This document shows positions 18,118 to 27,631 of a stretch of 64,000 bases of DNA, in pieces (positions within the stretch are counted from its first letter, which is position 1; each line of letters starts with the position of its first letter). The notes below the pieces were generated by a model. It was not told the DNA's origin and searched no databases. It was given only the letters and a program-made list of their open reading frames with translations. This DNA is from Bradyrhizobium sp. BR 10289 (GTDB taxonomy: Bacteria; Pseudomonadota; Alphaproteobacteria; Rhizobiales; Xanthobacteraceae). The position numbers and the translations under genes were made by a program. The DNA lies in contig NZ_JACOFR010000004.1 in NCBI RefSeq assembly GCF_019455385.1, positions 389,645 through 453,644 on the forward strand, in the 5' to 3' direction.

Positions 18118-18623
18118 CGCACCGCTCCCTGCGGGTTGCCCTGCGCCGTCGTCGCCGCAGGTTTTGCACCACCAGAGGCTTGCGCGCCGTAATCGTCCTT
18201 CCAGTGGCCCTGCTTCTTCAGGGCATCGGCGACATCCTTGGGCATGTAGGTCTCGTCGTGCTTGGCGAGCACGGTGTCGGCCTTGAACACGCCGTTGGCA
18301 TCGAGCGCGCCTTCGGCGACGACGCCCTGCCCCTCACGGAACAGGTCGGGCAGGATGCCCTTGTAGGCGACCGGCAGCTTGGCGCCGCCGTCGGCAACTT
18401 CAAACGTCACCGCGAGGTTGTCGCCGCGCTGGAGCGAGCCCGGCTGCACCAGGCCGCCCAGACGAAAGCGCTTGCCGGGCGCGACGTGCTTCTCAGCAAC
18501 CATCGTTGGCGTCGAGAAGAACACGATGGAGTCGCGCAGCGCGTTGAGCACCAACGCCGCCGCAAGCGCGAGCACGGCGAGCGAGCCGCCGATGATGGTC
18601 ATACGTCGCTGCTTGCGCGTCAT
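18114..18623 (-). CDS. cycJ: Haem chaperone CycJ/CcmE
   Basis: From the ATG at 18623 the product is 169 residues: a short cytoplasmic Arg/Lys stretch, one membrane anchor (8-28), and a periplasmic OB-fold domain. The haem-binding histidine is in [10 protein letters not shown] (His122, with Tyr126), the canonical HXXXY motif. It carries haem covalently and delivers it to CycK. A longer upstream start would overlap the end of cycH and is not needed. The tail is Ala/Gly/Pro-rich. Confidence 0.95.
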   Translation of the reverse strand: MTRKQRRMTIIGGSLAVLALAAALVLNALRDSIVFFSTPTMVAEKHVAPGKRFRLGGLVQPGSLQRGDNLAVTFEVADGGAKLPVAYKGILPDLFREGQGVVAEGALDANGVFKADTVLAKHDETYMPKDVADALKKQGHWKDDYGAQASGGAKPAATTAQGNPQGAVR

Positions 18624-18654
18624 GGCGTATCCGTTCCTTGCCCGTCTCTTCGCA

Positions 18655-19770
18655 TCATCCATCGAGCCCGAGCGTCTTGAGGCCTTCGTTGAGCTGCTTC
18701 AGCCGCGCGGCATCGTTGGCCACGGCCTGTCGGGCATCGCCGGACGCGCCGACCGCCTTGTCGCGATCACCCATCACGAGATAGGCGCGCACGAGGCGCA
18801 ACCAACCCTCGACGTCGTCACCGTTCTGCTTGAGGCGCGTGGCGAGACGCTCGACCATGCCGCGCACCATCGCGTTGCGATCGCCCTCGTTCATGTCCTT
18901 CGAGGCGGCGATCGTCTCATCGGACAATGCCGGCATTGTCACGCCGCCGCCACCGACCCGCGCCAGCGAGGATTGCACCAGCGGACGCCATGGCGCATCC
19001 GCCGGCGCTTTGGCCAGCAGCGCGCGCCAGATGTTGGCGGCATCGTCCTTGCGGCCGTCCTGCTCGGCGGCAAGGCCGAGGAAGTAGTTCGCCTTGGGAT
19101 CGTCGGCATTGAGCGCATGCGCGCGCTCGAATTCAGTCTTGGCCTCGGCGGTCACGACGCCGCTGGCGGCAGCCGCGATGGCCTCGCCGAGATCGGACCT
19201 GCGCTCGGCGCTCTCGCCATTGTAGGTGATCGAATTGCGATAGGCGCGCACCGCATCGTCGAAGCGGCCGAGCCGTTCCAGCACGGGCGCAAGCACGTTC
19301 CAGCCGCGCCCATCGGTCGGATTTTTTTCCAGATGTTGCTCGACCTGCACGACGAGGTTTTCCAGCGACTGCGCCATGCCGGAGCCCGCGCCGCGCTCGC
19401 GCTGCGCCAGCGGAAAATCGCGCAGCAGGGGCGAGCCGAGCGGCATGTAGACGCCGATCGCGACCAGCGGCAGCCCGACCAGCGCCACCACGGCCGCCGC
19501 GCGGCGCCATTTGAGGCTCGACTTCGGCTCGGATGCGGGCTCGCTGCCGGCCGCGGCGAGCAGCCTGCGGCTGATCTCGACACGCGCGGCCTCGGCTTCA
19601 GGTTGCGCGATCAGCCCTGCGGCGAGATCACGCTCGATCTCGGCGAGCTGGTCCTTGTAGACCACAACCTCGCTGCCTTGTTCCTGCATGCGCGCGCCGC
19701 GGCCGAGCGGCCAGAGCACGGCGAAAATCGCCGCGACCGTCATCAGCGCGAACACGAACCATAGCGTCAT
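18655..19770 (-). CDS. cycH: Cytochrome c biogenesis protein CycH/CcmI
   Basis: The product (371 residues from the ATG at 19770, GGAAG upstream) begins with a membrane segment [20 protein letters not shown], a cytoplasmic leucine-zipper-like loop ([17 protein letters not shown]), a second membrane segment near 100-118, then periplasmic TPR repeats (about 150-270). It binds apocytochromes and presents them to the haem lyase. First gene of cycHJKL; cycJ starts 31 bp downstream. Confidence 0.95.
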   Translation of the reverse strand: MTLWFVFALMTVAAIFAVLWPLGRGARMQEQGSEVVVYKDQLAEIERDLAAGLIAQPEAEAARVEISRRLLAAAGSEPASEPKSSLKWRRAAAVVALVGLPLVAIGVYMPLGSPLLRDFPLAQRERGAGSGMAQSLENLVVQVEQHLEKNPTDGRGWNVLAPVLERLGRFDDAVRAYRNSITYNGESAERRSDLGEAIAAAASGVVTAEAKTEFERAHALNADDPKANYFLGLAAEQDGRKDDAANIWRALLAKAPADAPWRPLVQSSLARVGGGGVTMPALSDETIAASKDMNEGDRNAMVRGMVERLATRLKQNGDDVEGWLRLVRAYLVMGDRDKAVGASGDARQAVANDAARLKQLNEGLKTLGLDG

Positions 19771-19901
19771 CTGGCAAGCTTCCGGCAGCGCGCGAGCCGC
19801 GCCCATAGCTGGCTTTACACCACGGCCGGACGATGCGGCAATTGAGAATTGTCAATTCGGCGCGAGCGCACACAGGCCCGAAATGATGAAAATCCAACGG
19901 C

Positions 19902-20171
19902 TTAGCCGATTTCGAAGTCGGTACTTTGTGCGGCGTCCTCGCCGTGCCCGTTGAAGGCCTTCAGGAAGTACGTTCCCGGCGCGATGGCATCAGGCAATCT
20001 GATGCGGAGCGCTCCGACCGGAACAGGCGATGCAACCCTGGTGACAGTCTCGGGCAGTTGCCGACCGCTCGCTTTCTCGACCAACACCACCTTCGCGCCG
20101 GTCATCAGCCGTTGATATTTGGCGATAATGACACGGTTCTCGATTTCGATGGAACTGATAACGGGTTTCAT
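19902..20171 (-). CDS. Small hypothetical protein, beta-sandwich-like
   Basis: The 89-residue product from the ATG at 20171 begins MKPVISSIEIENRV. It alternates beta strands typical of a single Ig-like or carboxypeptidase-regulatory-like domain (VVLVEKASGRQLP, VGALRIRLPDAIAPGTYFLKA). No signal peptide or motif for a reaction is visible. It stands alone between cycH and the unknown gene at 20271. The family and role are not recognised. Confidence 0.6.
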   Translation of the reverse strand: MKPVISSIEIENRVIIAKYQRLMTGAKVVLVEKASGRQLPETVTRVASPVPVGALRIRLPDAIAPGTYFLKAFNGHGEDAAQSTDFEIG

Positions 20172-20270
20172 GCGCCTGCAGATAGAAATTCCAAGAGCTT
20201 GCACGCGACCGTAGGGCTCGCGCCCGGCAGCGTCAACCTCAAATTGTGATCACAAAAATATGCGATTGAA

Positions 20271-21671
20271 TCAGCCAGCGCGCGACGATTTGCGCTCGCC
20301 GGTCGCTGCGTTCTCCGCGGCGCGGCTCATCAACGAGGCATAATCATCGCCGAACAGCACCTGACAGAAGCGAATCGCGGCCTGCACCTGCTGCTGGCGA
20401 TAGGTGCGGACCTTGTGATCGGCCGCGCGCAGCGACTGCACCAGCTGCTCGGTCGAGCGTTCGACATACTGCTGGAGGTCGGAATAGGTGCGCAGCGTGA
20501 CCTCGTTGATCGCAAGCTCGCTGGCGTAATTGCGGCAGATCGCCACGAAATCGATCAATGCCGCGGCTTCCTCGACCTCGGTGCTGTCGATCCGCGCACC
20601 CGGCGGAATCTCCTTCTCGGGCCGTTGGCGCAGGATGCGGCGGACGCGGCCGGGGACACTGTCGATCTCGGATTGCAGCGCGTTGGAGATGTCGGCGCGG
20701 ATCGAGGTCAGCTGCTTGCCCCAGACGGAATCGTTGCGCAGGTCGAGTTCCGTGCGCAGGCCGCGGACGCCGTCATGCAGCGCCTTGAGATTGTCGGCGA
20801 CGGTGTCGAAATGGCCGCGCTTGATGTCCGTGCGCAGGATGGCGGCGAGGCAGGACAGATCGTGCAGGGCCATGGTGACCGCGACGCCGTAAGGCGTGGC
20901 GGCAACGCGGATCTCGTCGTCGGAGGCGGCAATCTTGATGGCGAGGCGGATGATCTGCCACGGCGCGGTCATCCGCTGCACGACCATCGACAGAGCGAAG
21001 GGCAGCATTTGCGGCGTCTGGAGCACGGGGATGTTGAGCGCAGACGTCACCGAGGCGATCTGGGGGTCGCCGAAAGCGCGCAGGAAGCGCGGCAGCTTCT
21101 CGTTCAGGGTGGCGATCGCCTCGCGGACGGAGAGCACGGCTCCAACCGAATAGAGGTCCTCGATCACGCTGGGCGGGCCGACGCGGGCGAGCGCGCGCGA
21201 TTTGTCGCCGCCGCCGGGCCCGGTCAGCGCGAAGATCGCATCCGCAGCCACGGCCTGGAGCTTTTGCGCGAGGGCCTCGACCTGGCCTGCACTGTCGGCC
21301 GGCATGCGCGCCAGCGCCGTCTCGAATTCACTGATCTTGTCCGGGGCACCGTCACGGCCGAGCCATTGCCAGATCGGCTGGAGCGAGGAGCGGCGGATCT
21401 GCCCAACCCGGAGCGGGGCGCCCGCCTCGACCAAGAACGGTTCCAGCACCTGGAACAGCAATCGCGACAGGTCATCGGTGCGCGGTGGAGGGGCTTCGTC
21501 GGCTTCGGTCTTGCGGACGATCTTGCGCAGCTGCTCGAGCACGAGGGTCGCCACAGCCGTGTCCTGACCGCGCTCGAGCGCGCGCTCGAACTCCCGCATC
21601 AGCAGTGCCTGCGACTGCGGCGGGAGCTGCGCGAGATATTCCCTCAGCCGCTCGATCGATGTCTGGCTCAT
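20271..21671 (-). CDS. Conserved hypothetical protein, mostly alpha-helical
   Basis: The 466-residue product starts MSQTSIERLREYLAQLPPQSQ and is predicted mainly helical with no signal peptide or membrane segment. It contains blocks such as GAPLRVGQIRRSSLQPIW (near 90) and RVRRILRQRPEKEIPPGARID (near 342). I do not recognise a domain with known activity. It lies 160 bp downstream of the FeuQ-like kinase on the same strand. Codon use matches its neighbours, so it is a real gene and not a recent arrival. Confidence 0.85.
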   Translation of the reverse strand: MSQTSIERLREYLAQLPPQSQALLMREFERALERGQDTAVATLVLEQLRKIVRKTEADEAPPPRTDDLSRLLFQVLEPFLVEAGAPLRVGQIRRSSLQPIWQWLGRDGAPDKISEFETALARMPADSAGQVEALAQKLQAVAADAIFALTGPGGGDKSRALARVGPPSVIEDLYSVGAVLSVREAIATLNEKLPRFLRAFGDPQIASVTSALNIPVLQTPQMLPFALSMVVQRMTAPWQIIRLAIKIAASDDEIRVAATPYGVAVTMALHDLSCLAAILRTDIKRGHFDTVADNLKALHDGVRGLRTELDLRNDSVWGKQLTSIRADISNALQSEIDSVPGRVRRILRQRPEKEIPPGARIDSTEVEEAAALIDFVAICRNYASELAINEVTLRTYSDLQQYVERSTEQLVQSLRAADHKVRTYRQQQVQAAIRFCQVLFGDDYASLMSRAAENAATGERKSSRAG

Positions 21672-21831
21672 GCGCCCGGGTTATGCACGGTGAAGTGGCG
21701 GACATAGGATGTGTCCGGCGCGATCATAGGTGGCCGCGCCTTAAGAAGCCGTTGAGGACGTTGGCCGCAATACCCCCGTTTTGCTCCGGATCGGCGCCCA
21801 GCGGAGCAGATAACCCCTTGGGAACAGGGGA

Positions 21832-23253
21832 TTATATTCCGGGAAGCACCAGCTCGGCCCGCAGGCCCCCGATCGGCGCGCCACTGAGCGAGAGGCTGCC
21901 GCCATAGAGCGCGGCAAGGTCGGTGACGATGGACAGGCCCAGCCCCGAGCCGGGTTTGGACTCATCCAGCCGCTGACCGCGGCGGGAGACCTGAGCGCGC
22001 TCCGCCTCGGACAGGCCGCGGCCGTCATCGTCCACGACGATCCGTAAGCGCGGGCCGGCCCCCGCCTGCTGCGGCGGCTCGACCAAAACCTCGATAAAGA
22101 CACGGGAGGCCGCCCATTTGCAGGCATTGTCGACGAGATTGCCGACCATCTCCTCCAGATCCTGCCGCTCGCCGCGGAATTTCGCCGACGGATCGGCCTT
22201 GGCCTCGACCATGATGCCGCGGTCGCGGTGGATCTTCTCCATGGTCCGCCGCAGCGCCTCGATCGGGGGCGCGACGTCCGTGACAGTCGCAACGACCGAC
22301 ACGCGGGCGGCGATGCGCGCGCGCTCGAGGTGGTGGGCGACCTGATCGCGCATCACGTCGGCCTGCTCCATCACCTTCTCCGCGAACGGATCGGCTGCAT
22401 GCGCGCTGGCCTCGTTCACGATCACCGAGAGCGGCGTCTTGATCGCATGGGCAAGATTGCCGACATGGGTGCGCGCGCGCTCGACGATCTCGCGATTGGC
22501 GTCGATCAGCGCGTTGGTCTCGCGCGCCAAAGGTGCGATCTCGACCGGGAATTCGCCCTCGAGCCGTTCCGCCCGCCCTGATCGGATATCAGCGATGGAT
22601 TCCGAGATGCGCTTGAGCGGCGCAAGGCCGAAGCGGACCTGGAACACGGTGGTCAAAAGCAGCACGATGCCGAGCGCGGTGAAGGTACCGCCGAGATAGT
22701 AATCGAAGCTGCGCGTCTCGTCGAAAATCTCGGTGTCGTCGCCGGCGACGCTGACCAGGAACTTGCCGTCGGCGCCGAGATCGACGGGACGCTCGACCAT
22801 CCGCAGATTCTGCCCTTCCGGCCCGTCGACATAGGCGAGCCGAATGCCGGCGGCGGTGAGCTCGGCGCCCTGCTCCTCCAGCTTCGGCAGCTTCTTGTCC
22901 CAGAGCGAGCGCGAGGAGCGCACCTCCGGCTTCTCGGTATCGGTGCGCGTGATCTGCCAGTACCAGCCGGACAGCGGCAGCTCGAACAGGGGCTCGCCGA
23001 GCGACTGGAACTGACGGTCCGGCGGCTCGTCGGGGGTCGCGACCTCGGCGATGAGCGTGCGCAGATAGAGGTTGAGCCGGCGGTCGAAGGCGCGCTCGGT
23101 GGCGTTCTTGTAGACCGAGGACAGCACCACGCCGGTGATGGCCAGGATCACCACGAGCCACGCCGTCGCCGAGAGGAACAGTCGGTTGGCGAGCGAGCTG
23201 GCGGGCATCGAAATGATTCCGGAGACTCGGGGCGGCATGGCGTCGGCGGTCAT
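21832..23253 (-). CDS. Sensor histidine kinase, FeuQ-like
   Basis: The 473-residue protein has a membrane segment near residues 24-48, a periplasmic sensor domain (about 50-185), a second membrane segment (190-210), HAMP, then a histidine kinase core: H-box HVGNLAHAIKTPLSVIVNEA near 264-283, N-box NLVDNACKWA, and G-box GSGLGLSIV. The H-box variant NLAHAIKTP is typical of the PhoQ/FeuQ group. It follows the paired regulator by 46 bp. In rhizobia FeuPQ responds to osmotic stress or membrane-related signals and controls cyclic glucan export; that role here is by analogy. Confidence 0.93.
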   Translation of the reverse strand: MTADAMPPRVSGIISMPASSLANRLFLSATAWLVVILAITGVVLSSVYKNATERAFDRRLNLYLRTLIAEVATPDEPPDRQFQSLGEPLFELPLSGWYWQITRTDTEKPEVRSSRSLWDKKLPKLEEQGAELTAAGIRLAYVDGPEGQNLRMVERPVDLGADGKFLVSVAGDDTEIFDETRSFDYYLGGTFTALGIVLLLTTVFQVRFGLAPLKRISESIADIRSGRAERLEGEFPVEIAPLARETNALIDANREIVERARTHVGNLAHAIKTPLSVIVNEASAHAADPFAEKVMEQADVMRDQVAHHLERARIAARVSVVATVTDVAPPIEALRRTMEKIHRDRGIMVEAKADPSAKFRGERQDLEEMVGNLVDNACKWAASRVFIEVLVEPPQQAGAGPRLRIVVDDDGRGLSEAERAQVSRRGQRLDESKPGSGLGLSIVTDLAALYGGSLSLSGAPIGGLRAELVLPGI

Positions 23254-23299
23254 GACGCGACCAAGGCCCCTGTCCGGCCGCTCGTCAAGCCCGGATCCG

Positions 23300-23971
23300 T
23301 CAAGCCCCTGCTGGCGGCGGGGTCAGAAGATAGCCGAGGCCACGGACGGTCTGGATGATGTCGACATCCAGCTTCTTGCGGATACGGCCGACGAACACCT
23401 CGATGGTGTTGGAGTCGCGGTCGAAGTCCTGGTCGTAGAGATGCTCGACCAGCTCGGTGCGCGAGACGACGCGGCCGGAATGGTGCATCAAATAGGCCAG
23501 AAGCCGATATTCGTGCGAGGTCATCTTGACCGGATTGCCTGACACGCTGACCCGGCCGGTGCGGGTGTCGAGCGTGACGGGGCCGCAGGAGAGCTCGCTC
23601 TGGGCATGGCCGGTCGAGCGGCGCAGCAGCGCGCGGATGCGCGCCAGCACCTCCTCCAGATGGAACGGTTTTGCGACGTAATCGTCGGCGCCGGCATCGA
23701 AGCCCTGCACCTTGTCGCTCCAGCGGTCGCGCGCCGTGAGGATCAGCACCGGCATGGTGCGGCCGTTGCGGCGCCAGGCTTCCAGCACCGAGATGCCGTC
23801 CTTCTTGGGCAGGCCGATATCGAGCACGACGGCGTCGTAGGGCTCGTTGTCGCCGAGATAGTGTCCTTCCTCACCGTCGAAGGCGCGGTCGACGACGTAG
23901 CCGGCGTCGGTCAGCGCCTTGGTGAGCTGGCGATTGAGATCGGGGTCGTCCTCAACAACGAGCAGGCGCAC
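23300..23971 (-). CDS. OmpR-family response regulator, FeuP-like
   Basis: The 223-residue product has a receiver domain (VVEDD, phosphoacceptor in AVVLDIGLPKKDG, and VAKPFHLEE) and a winged-helix DNA-binding domain (MTSHEYRLLAYLMHHSG, then NTIEVFVGRIRKKLD). The start is GTG at 23971 with GGAGAG upstream. The partner kinase follows 46 bp downstream. The gene order feuP-feuQ near cycHJKL-degP is a known rhizobial arrangement, supporting the assignment. Confidence 0.93.
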   Translation of the reverse strand: MRLLVVEDDPDLNRQLTKALTDAGYVVDRAFDGEEGHYLGDNEPYDAVVLDIGLPKKDGISVLEAWRRNGRTMPVLILTARDRWSDKVQGFDAGADDYVAKPFHLEEVLARIRALLRRSTGHAQSELSCGPVTLDTRTGRVSVSGNPVKMTSHEYRLLAYLMHHSGRVVSRTELVEHLYDQDFDRDSNTIEVFVGRIRKKLDVDIIQTVRGLGYLLTPPPAGA

Positions 23972-24212
23972 GCTTCTCTCCAGAAATAGGCCTTATGAAC
24001 ACCGCACCAGATGAGCAATTCCGGCGTGAACTGAATATGAACGCGGGGAACTGCCGGCGTTACTTTTTGGTCATATACGATTTGTTCGTCGCGAACGCGA
24101 CTGCGCCCGCCAGGCCATCGGACGAGCCGGCGGCATGGCGGGCGCAATGTGCCGCGCAAGGCGGCGAGGCGGAAGGTCCGCCCTTCCCGTTTTGGTTTGC
24201 TTGGGTCGGCCG

Positions 24213-24368
24213 TCAGGTCCGGAAGAACACGAACCAGATGACGGCGAGGATCAGGACCGCAAGGCCGGTCGAGACGGCGAGCAGCGCCGCCACGGACGGG
24301 CCGGGTTCGCCCTGGCGCGCCTCGGTTGCAGTTTCGACGACCTGATGCTGGTCTCGCGTGGTTGCCAT
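24213..24368 (-). CDS. Small single-pass membrane protein
   Basis: From the ATG at 24368 (GAGG about 5 bases upstream) this encodes 51 residues: a polar N-terminus MATTRDQHQVVETATEARQG followed by one strong membrane segment (AALLAVSTGLAVLILAVIW) and a short FFRT end. No family assigned. Similar tiny proteins of the type polar head plus C-terminal anchor are common in Bradyrhizobium. The gene reads away from Ku. Confidence 0.6.
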   Translation of the reverse strand: MATTRDQHQVVETATEARQGEPGPSVAALLAVSTGLAVLILAVIWFVFFRT

Positions 24369-24604
24369 GGGGACCTCAATCTGTGGCTGTCGCCTTCGAC
24401 GGGCCGCGACATCCTCGCGACCTTGTGTCCTGAGCCAACGCCGGATCCGATTTGATGTTCCGGCTTTCGGGGCTGGATCAGCCCAAACTGCGGGGGTCAG
24501 CGACTGGTTAACGCAGTTGCAAGATTCCAACCGAACCTGTGTATGATTCGGTGTTCCCCGATGGTATCCTCATAAGTCGGTCCCTGTTGCGTTTGGAGTA
24601 GCCC

Positions 24605-25579
24605 ATGGCCCCCCGCGCCAATTGGAAGGGTTTTCTGCGTCTGTCGCTCGTGACCTGTCCGGTCGCGCTGTATCCGGCCACTTCGGATACCGAGAAGGTC
24701 TCGTTCAACCAGATCAACCGCAAGACCGGCCACCGGATCAAGTATCTCAAGGTCGACGCCGAGACCGGTGACGAGGTGACCTCCGAGGACATCGTCAAGG
24801 GCTACAAGGTCGACGCCGACACCTATATCGAGGTCACCAAGGACGAGCTCGACGACATCGCGCTCGACTCCACCCACACGATCGAGATCGACGAGTTCGT
24901 GCCGAAGGCCGACATCGACAGCCGCTATCTGATCCGCCCCTATTATCTCGTGCCCGACGGCAAGGTCGGCCACGACGCCTATGCGGTGATCCGCGAGACC
25001 ATCCGCAGCATGGACAAGGTCGCCATCGGCCGCGTGGTCCTGACCAACCGCGAGCACATCATTGCGCTGGAGCCGCTCGAGAGCGGCCTGATGGGCACGC
25101 TGCTGCGCTATCCCTACGAAGTCCGCAGCGAGCAGGAGTACTTCGACGACATCCAGGACGTGAAGCTGACCAAGGACATGCTCGACCTTGCCAAGCACAT
25201 CGTCGAGAAGAAGTCCGGCGCGTTCGAGCCCGAGCTGTTCGAGGATCATTACGAGACCGCGCTGATCGACCTCATCAACAAAAAGCGCTCGGGCGCGCCG
25301 ATCGCGGCCAAGGCGACACCCAAGAGCGGCGGCAACGTCATCAACCTGATGGACGCGCTGAAGAAGAGCATCGCGAACGAGAAGGACGCTACGCCTGCGG
25401 CGAAGGTCGCTCCTGCGAAGGGCAAGAAGCCGAAGAAGCGCGTCGAGGGCCAGCGCGAGATGCTGCTGCCGATCTCCGGCAAGGCCGGCAAGGAAGTTGC
25501 CGCGAAGGCCGCGCCCGCACCGAAGAAGGCCGCCGACAAGCCGGTGCGCACGACCGCGCGAACGAAGAAGGCCGGCTAG
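24605..25579 (+). CDS. ku: Non-homologous end joining protein Ku
   Basis: The 324-residue protein starts MAPRANWKGFLRLSLVTCPVALYPAT, the hallmark of bacterial Ku, followed by the Ku core beta-barrel (to about residue 230). It ends in a Lys/Ala-rich tail (about 255-324, with repeated KKP/AAK) that in relatives aids DNA binding and threading. Ku binds double-strand ends and recruits LigD. No ligD is in the window. GGAG lies 6 bases before the ATG. Bradyrhizobia commonly carry several ku copies. Confidence 0.96.
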   Translation: MAPRANWKGFLRLSLVTCPVALYPATSDTEKVSFNQINRKTGHRIKYLKVDAETGDEVTSEDIVKGYKVDADTYIEVTKDELDDIALDSTHTIEIDEFVPKADIDSRYLIRPYYLVPDGKVGHDAYAVIRETIRSMDKVAIGRVVLTNREHIIALEPLESGLMGTLLRYPYEVRSEQEYFDDIQDVKLTKDMLDLAKHIVEKKSGAFEPELFEDHYETALIDLINKKRSGAPIAAKATPKSGGNVINLMDALKKSIANEKDATPAAKVAPAKGKKPKKRVEGQREMLLPISGKAGKEVAAKAAPAPKKAADKPVRTTARTKKAG

Positions 25580-25635
25580 CAGCGCACCGTTCGATCGCGC
25601 AATGATCTCTTCCCTCGCCGGTCGACCGGACTGAC

Positions 25636-25872
25636 ATGCCTTGGTCGGCGGCATTCGACGATCCCATCTCCCTGCCCGGCGGGCGCAAACTGCGGACGCT
25701 GCAACAGGCCGCCGATCACATCGTGCAGTTGCCCGAGGATGCGCAGCATGTGGGCCATTGGCAGACCGCGATCGAGACCCTGATCAACGCGGCCGAGACC
25801 GGCGGCGGCTGGATGATGTTCGCCCGCATCGCGATGCTGCGCGCGCTCAACGCGGACGCTCGCCGCAAGTAG
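25636..25872 (+). CDS. Small conserved hypothetical protein downstream of Ku
   Basis: The 78-residue product begins MPWSAAFDDPISLPGG and contains a helical stretch RTLQQAADHIVQLPEDAQHVGHWQTAIETLINAAE split across two helices. No signal peptide or membrane segment. It starts 56 bp after ku on the same strand and may be co-transcribed. I recognise it only as a recurrent small rhizobial protein of unknown role. Confidence 0.7.
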   Translation: MPWSAAFDDPISLPGGRKLRTLQQAADHIVQLPEDAQHVGHWQTAIETLINAAETGGGWMMFARIAMLRALNADARRK

Positions 25873-26268
25873 CCTCAACAATCCGTTAAGCGACACACCT
25901 GTTGTCGGGGGCTGTCTATCACCGGCGCGGCGCCACGTCGTCCGACGTGACCGAGGACCAGCACCTCGCCGACAGCGCGCTCGGTGGCCGCACGTGGTGA
26001 GCTATCTGGTCGGCCGCCTCGCCGACATGCTGGAACGCGCCGGCAAGACTGCACCGGGACGCACGAGCAAGTCCTGACGAGGACAACGTCGAATCCGGCA
26101 GAATTGGGTGACGAAACCTTAAGTCAACGAATGGCAACATATAAGGCCTGAGGTCGGGTCCGCCCCACCTGCATCTTGGCGCGTGCACGCGCCCGAAGAG
26201 TTAGTGAATCAATTTACCATTCCGAAGACGGCACCAGCCTGCGTTGGACGAATGAACAGGAGTTGACG
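25873..26268. other. Gene-poor stretch with a possible decayed coding remnant
   Basis: No intact gene is supported in these 396 bp. On the plus strand an open stretch ending in TGG-TGA near 25998 and a second frame reading PHVVSYLVGRLADMLERAG then stopping at 26078 look like two pieces of one broken gene, but no start or family is evident. The last 150 bp hold the promoter and AGGAG ribosome site of the pilin gene. Confidence 0.4.
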
Positions 26269-26433
26269 ATGGCTTTGCTCAGGTCCTTCTTCGCCGATGA
26301 AAGTGCAGCCACCGCTATCGAGTATTGCCTGATCGCCGCCGGCATCGCGCTTGCGATCGTCACGATCGTCAACAACACCGGCAGCGCCCTCCTCAATAAC
26401 AAGTTCAACTCGATCGACGCGGCCACGAAATAG
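26269..26433 (+). CDS. Flp/Fap type IVb pilin
   Basis: The 54-residue product (ATG at 26269, AGGAG 8 bases upstream) is a Flp-type prepilin: short leader, then SAATAIEYCLIAAGIALAIV with Glu and Tyr at residues 18-19 and a single hydrophobic helix. The usual Gly just before the prepilin peptidase cut is Ala13 here, and Cys follows the Glu-Tyr pair where most relatives have Gly. Flp pilins build adhesive Tad pili; no tad assembly genes are in the window. A GC-rich hairpin follows the stop. Confidence 0.93.
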   Translation: MALLRSFFADESAATAIEYCLIAAGIALAIVTIVNNTGSALLNNKFNSIDAATK

Positions 26434-26575
26434 GCGACGGTCCGAGGCGCCGGTCTGCCGGCGTCGCCTCCACAAACGCGTCATTTCGAGCGGGCGGCGC
26501 TTTGCCCCGCCCCGTTGGCTCCATCCGCGCGACGGTGCTATCAATCGCTGAGCCACAGTTGCTCAAGGAATGCGG

Positions 26576-26983
26576 ATGAGAAGCACGACGCTATTGGCGC
26601 TCAGTCTCATGGTCGTCAGCGCTTGGCCGCCGGGCGCGCGCGGACAGACGGCGCCACCGGTTTCGATCGCTCCGCCCAATGCCTCTTCACCGCATGCGGG
26701 CGCAAAGACGTCCAGAAATCCGCCGGCAGCGGCCGGCAGAGAGACTTCGACGCCTCTGATGGGCGTGACGGCGCCGGCGCCGAATTCCGCCGCCGACTAC
26801 GACGGCTTCAGCGCCGTCGACGACAGCGATACCCCAAGTCAGGTGACGCCGCCCGCGAGGTCACACGCCACCAAGGGCGCCAGCACCAATCCGGATACGA
26901 AGGGCACCGCGGCCCAGCAGTTGATCGATCAGGAAGACGAGGCGTTGAAGCGAAGGCTGTCGATCTGCCGGAACTGCAAGTAG
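26576..26983 (+). CDS. Hypothetical secreted protein
   Basis: The 135-residue product starts MRSTTLLALSLMVVSAWPPG, a signal peptide likely cut after ARGQ near 23-25. The rest is low-complexity, rich in Ala, Pro, Thr and Ser, and ends in a charged helix (AAQQLIDQEDEALKRRL) with CRNCK at the C-terminus. AGGA six bases before the ATG at 26576 decides the start over an ATG at 26570. No family is recognised. Confidence 0.65.
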   Translation: MRSTTLLALSLMVVSAWPPGARGQTAPPVSIAPPNASSPHAGAKTSRNPPAAAGRETSTPLMGVTAPAPNSAADYDGFSAVDDSDTPSQVTPPARSHATKGASTNPDTKGTAAQQLIDQEDEALKRRLSICRNCK

Positions 26984-27012
26984 GACATCGGCCGCCGGGA
27001 CCTCTCATGCCT

Positions 27013-27420
27013 TCATGCCTTGCGGCTGGTCCATCGCTCCTGCGGTGCATCCGCCCATGTGGTGCCGAGGCCAAGCATCGTGATCCAGGTCTCAGCCAGC
27101 CTGCCATCCGCGATGCGGTAGGCTTGCATGCCGGCACGGCTGCGCGTCTCGCCGGTCGTGGAATCAGGCCAGGCAAATGCAAAGCGGAACCAGGCGCGAT
27201 CGGCCGTTAAGGAGTGGTCGTAGACCACGACGCGGATTCCGGGGCGGTCTTGGTGAACTGACCGCAGTTCGCTGGTGTATTCGTCGCGGGTCACAGTCCG
27301 GTCGCCCCTTTCGTCGTGACGGACGTAATGCGAGCCAACGCAGTCGGCGATCAGGTCATATTGAGCTTCGTGCCAGACCCGTTCCCAGCGATCGAAAAGA
27401 TCGCGCACGCTGTCAGTCAT
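27013..27420 (-). CDS. NTF2-like/SnoaL-like protein
   Basis: The 135-residue product from the ATG at 27420 has the SnoaL-like pattern: an N-terminal helix VRDLFDRWERVWHEAQYDLI, then a strand with HYVRHDERGDRTV, and a C-terminal sheet with MQAYRIADGRLAETWI. Such proteins form a cone-shaped pocket and act as cyclases, isomerases or binding proteins. It is convergent with the secreted protein gene to its left and divergent from the TPP enzyme. Function cannot be narrowed. Confidence 0.85.
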   Translation of the reverse strand: MTDSVRDLFDRWERVWHEAQYDLIADCVGSHYVRHDERGDRTVTRDEYTSELRSVHQDRPGIRVVVYDHSLTADRAWFRFAFAWPDSTTGETRSRAGMQAYRIADGRLAETWITMLGLGTTWADAPQERWTSRKA

Positions 27421-27631
27421 GTCACCTCCGAACATTTTCCCGGGAATCCCGCGCTACGTTGCAAAACTCCTGCCGAAACCCGAACCTGGACCAGGCGATC
27501 GCGCATCGCGGCGTCCTGCATGCCTGCCCCGCCGTTGACGCGCCGGGCCGTACTTTACGGTTTCCCGTTTTCCTGATCCTCTCTCCCCCAACCAGCCGGG
27601 ACCAACCGGACTGCCCAGGGAGAGAGACGCC

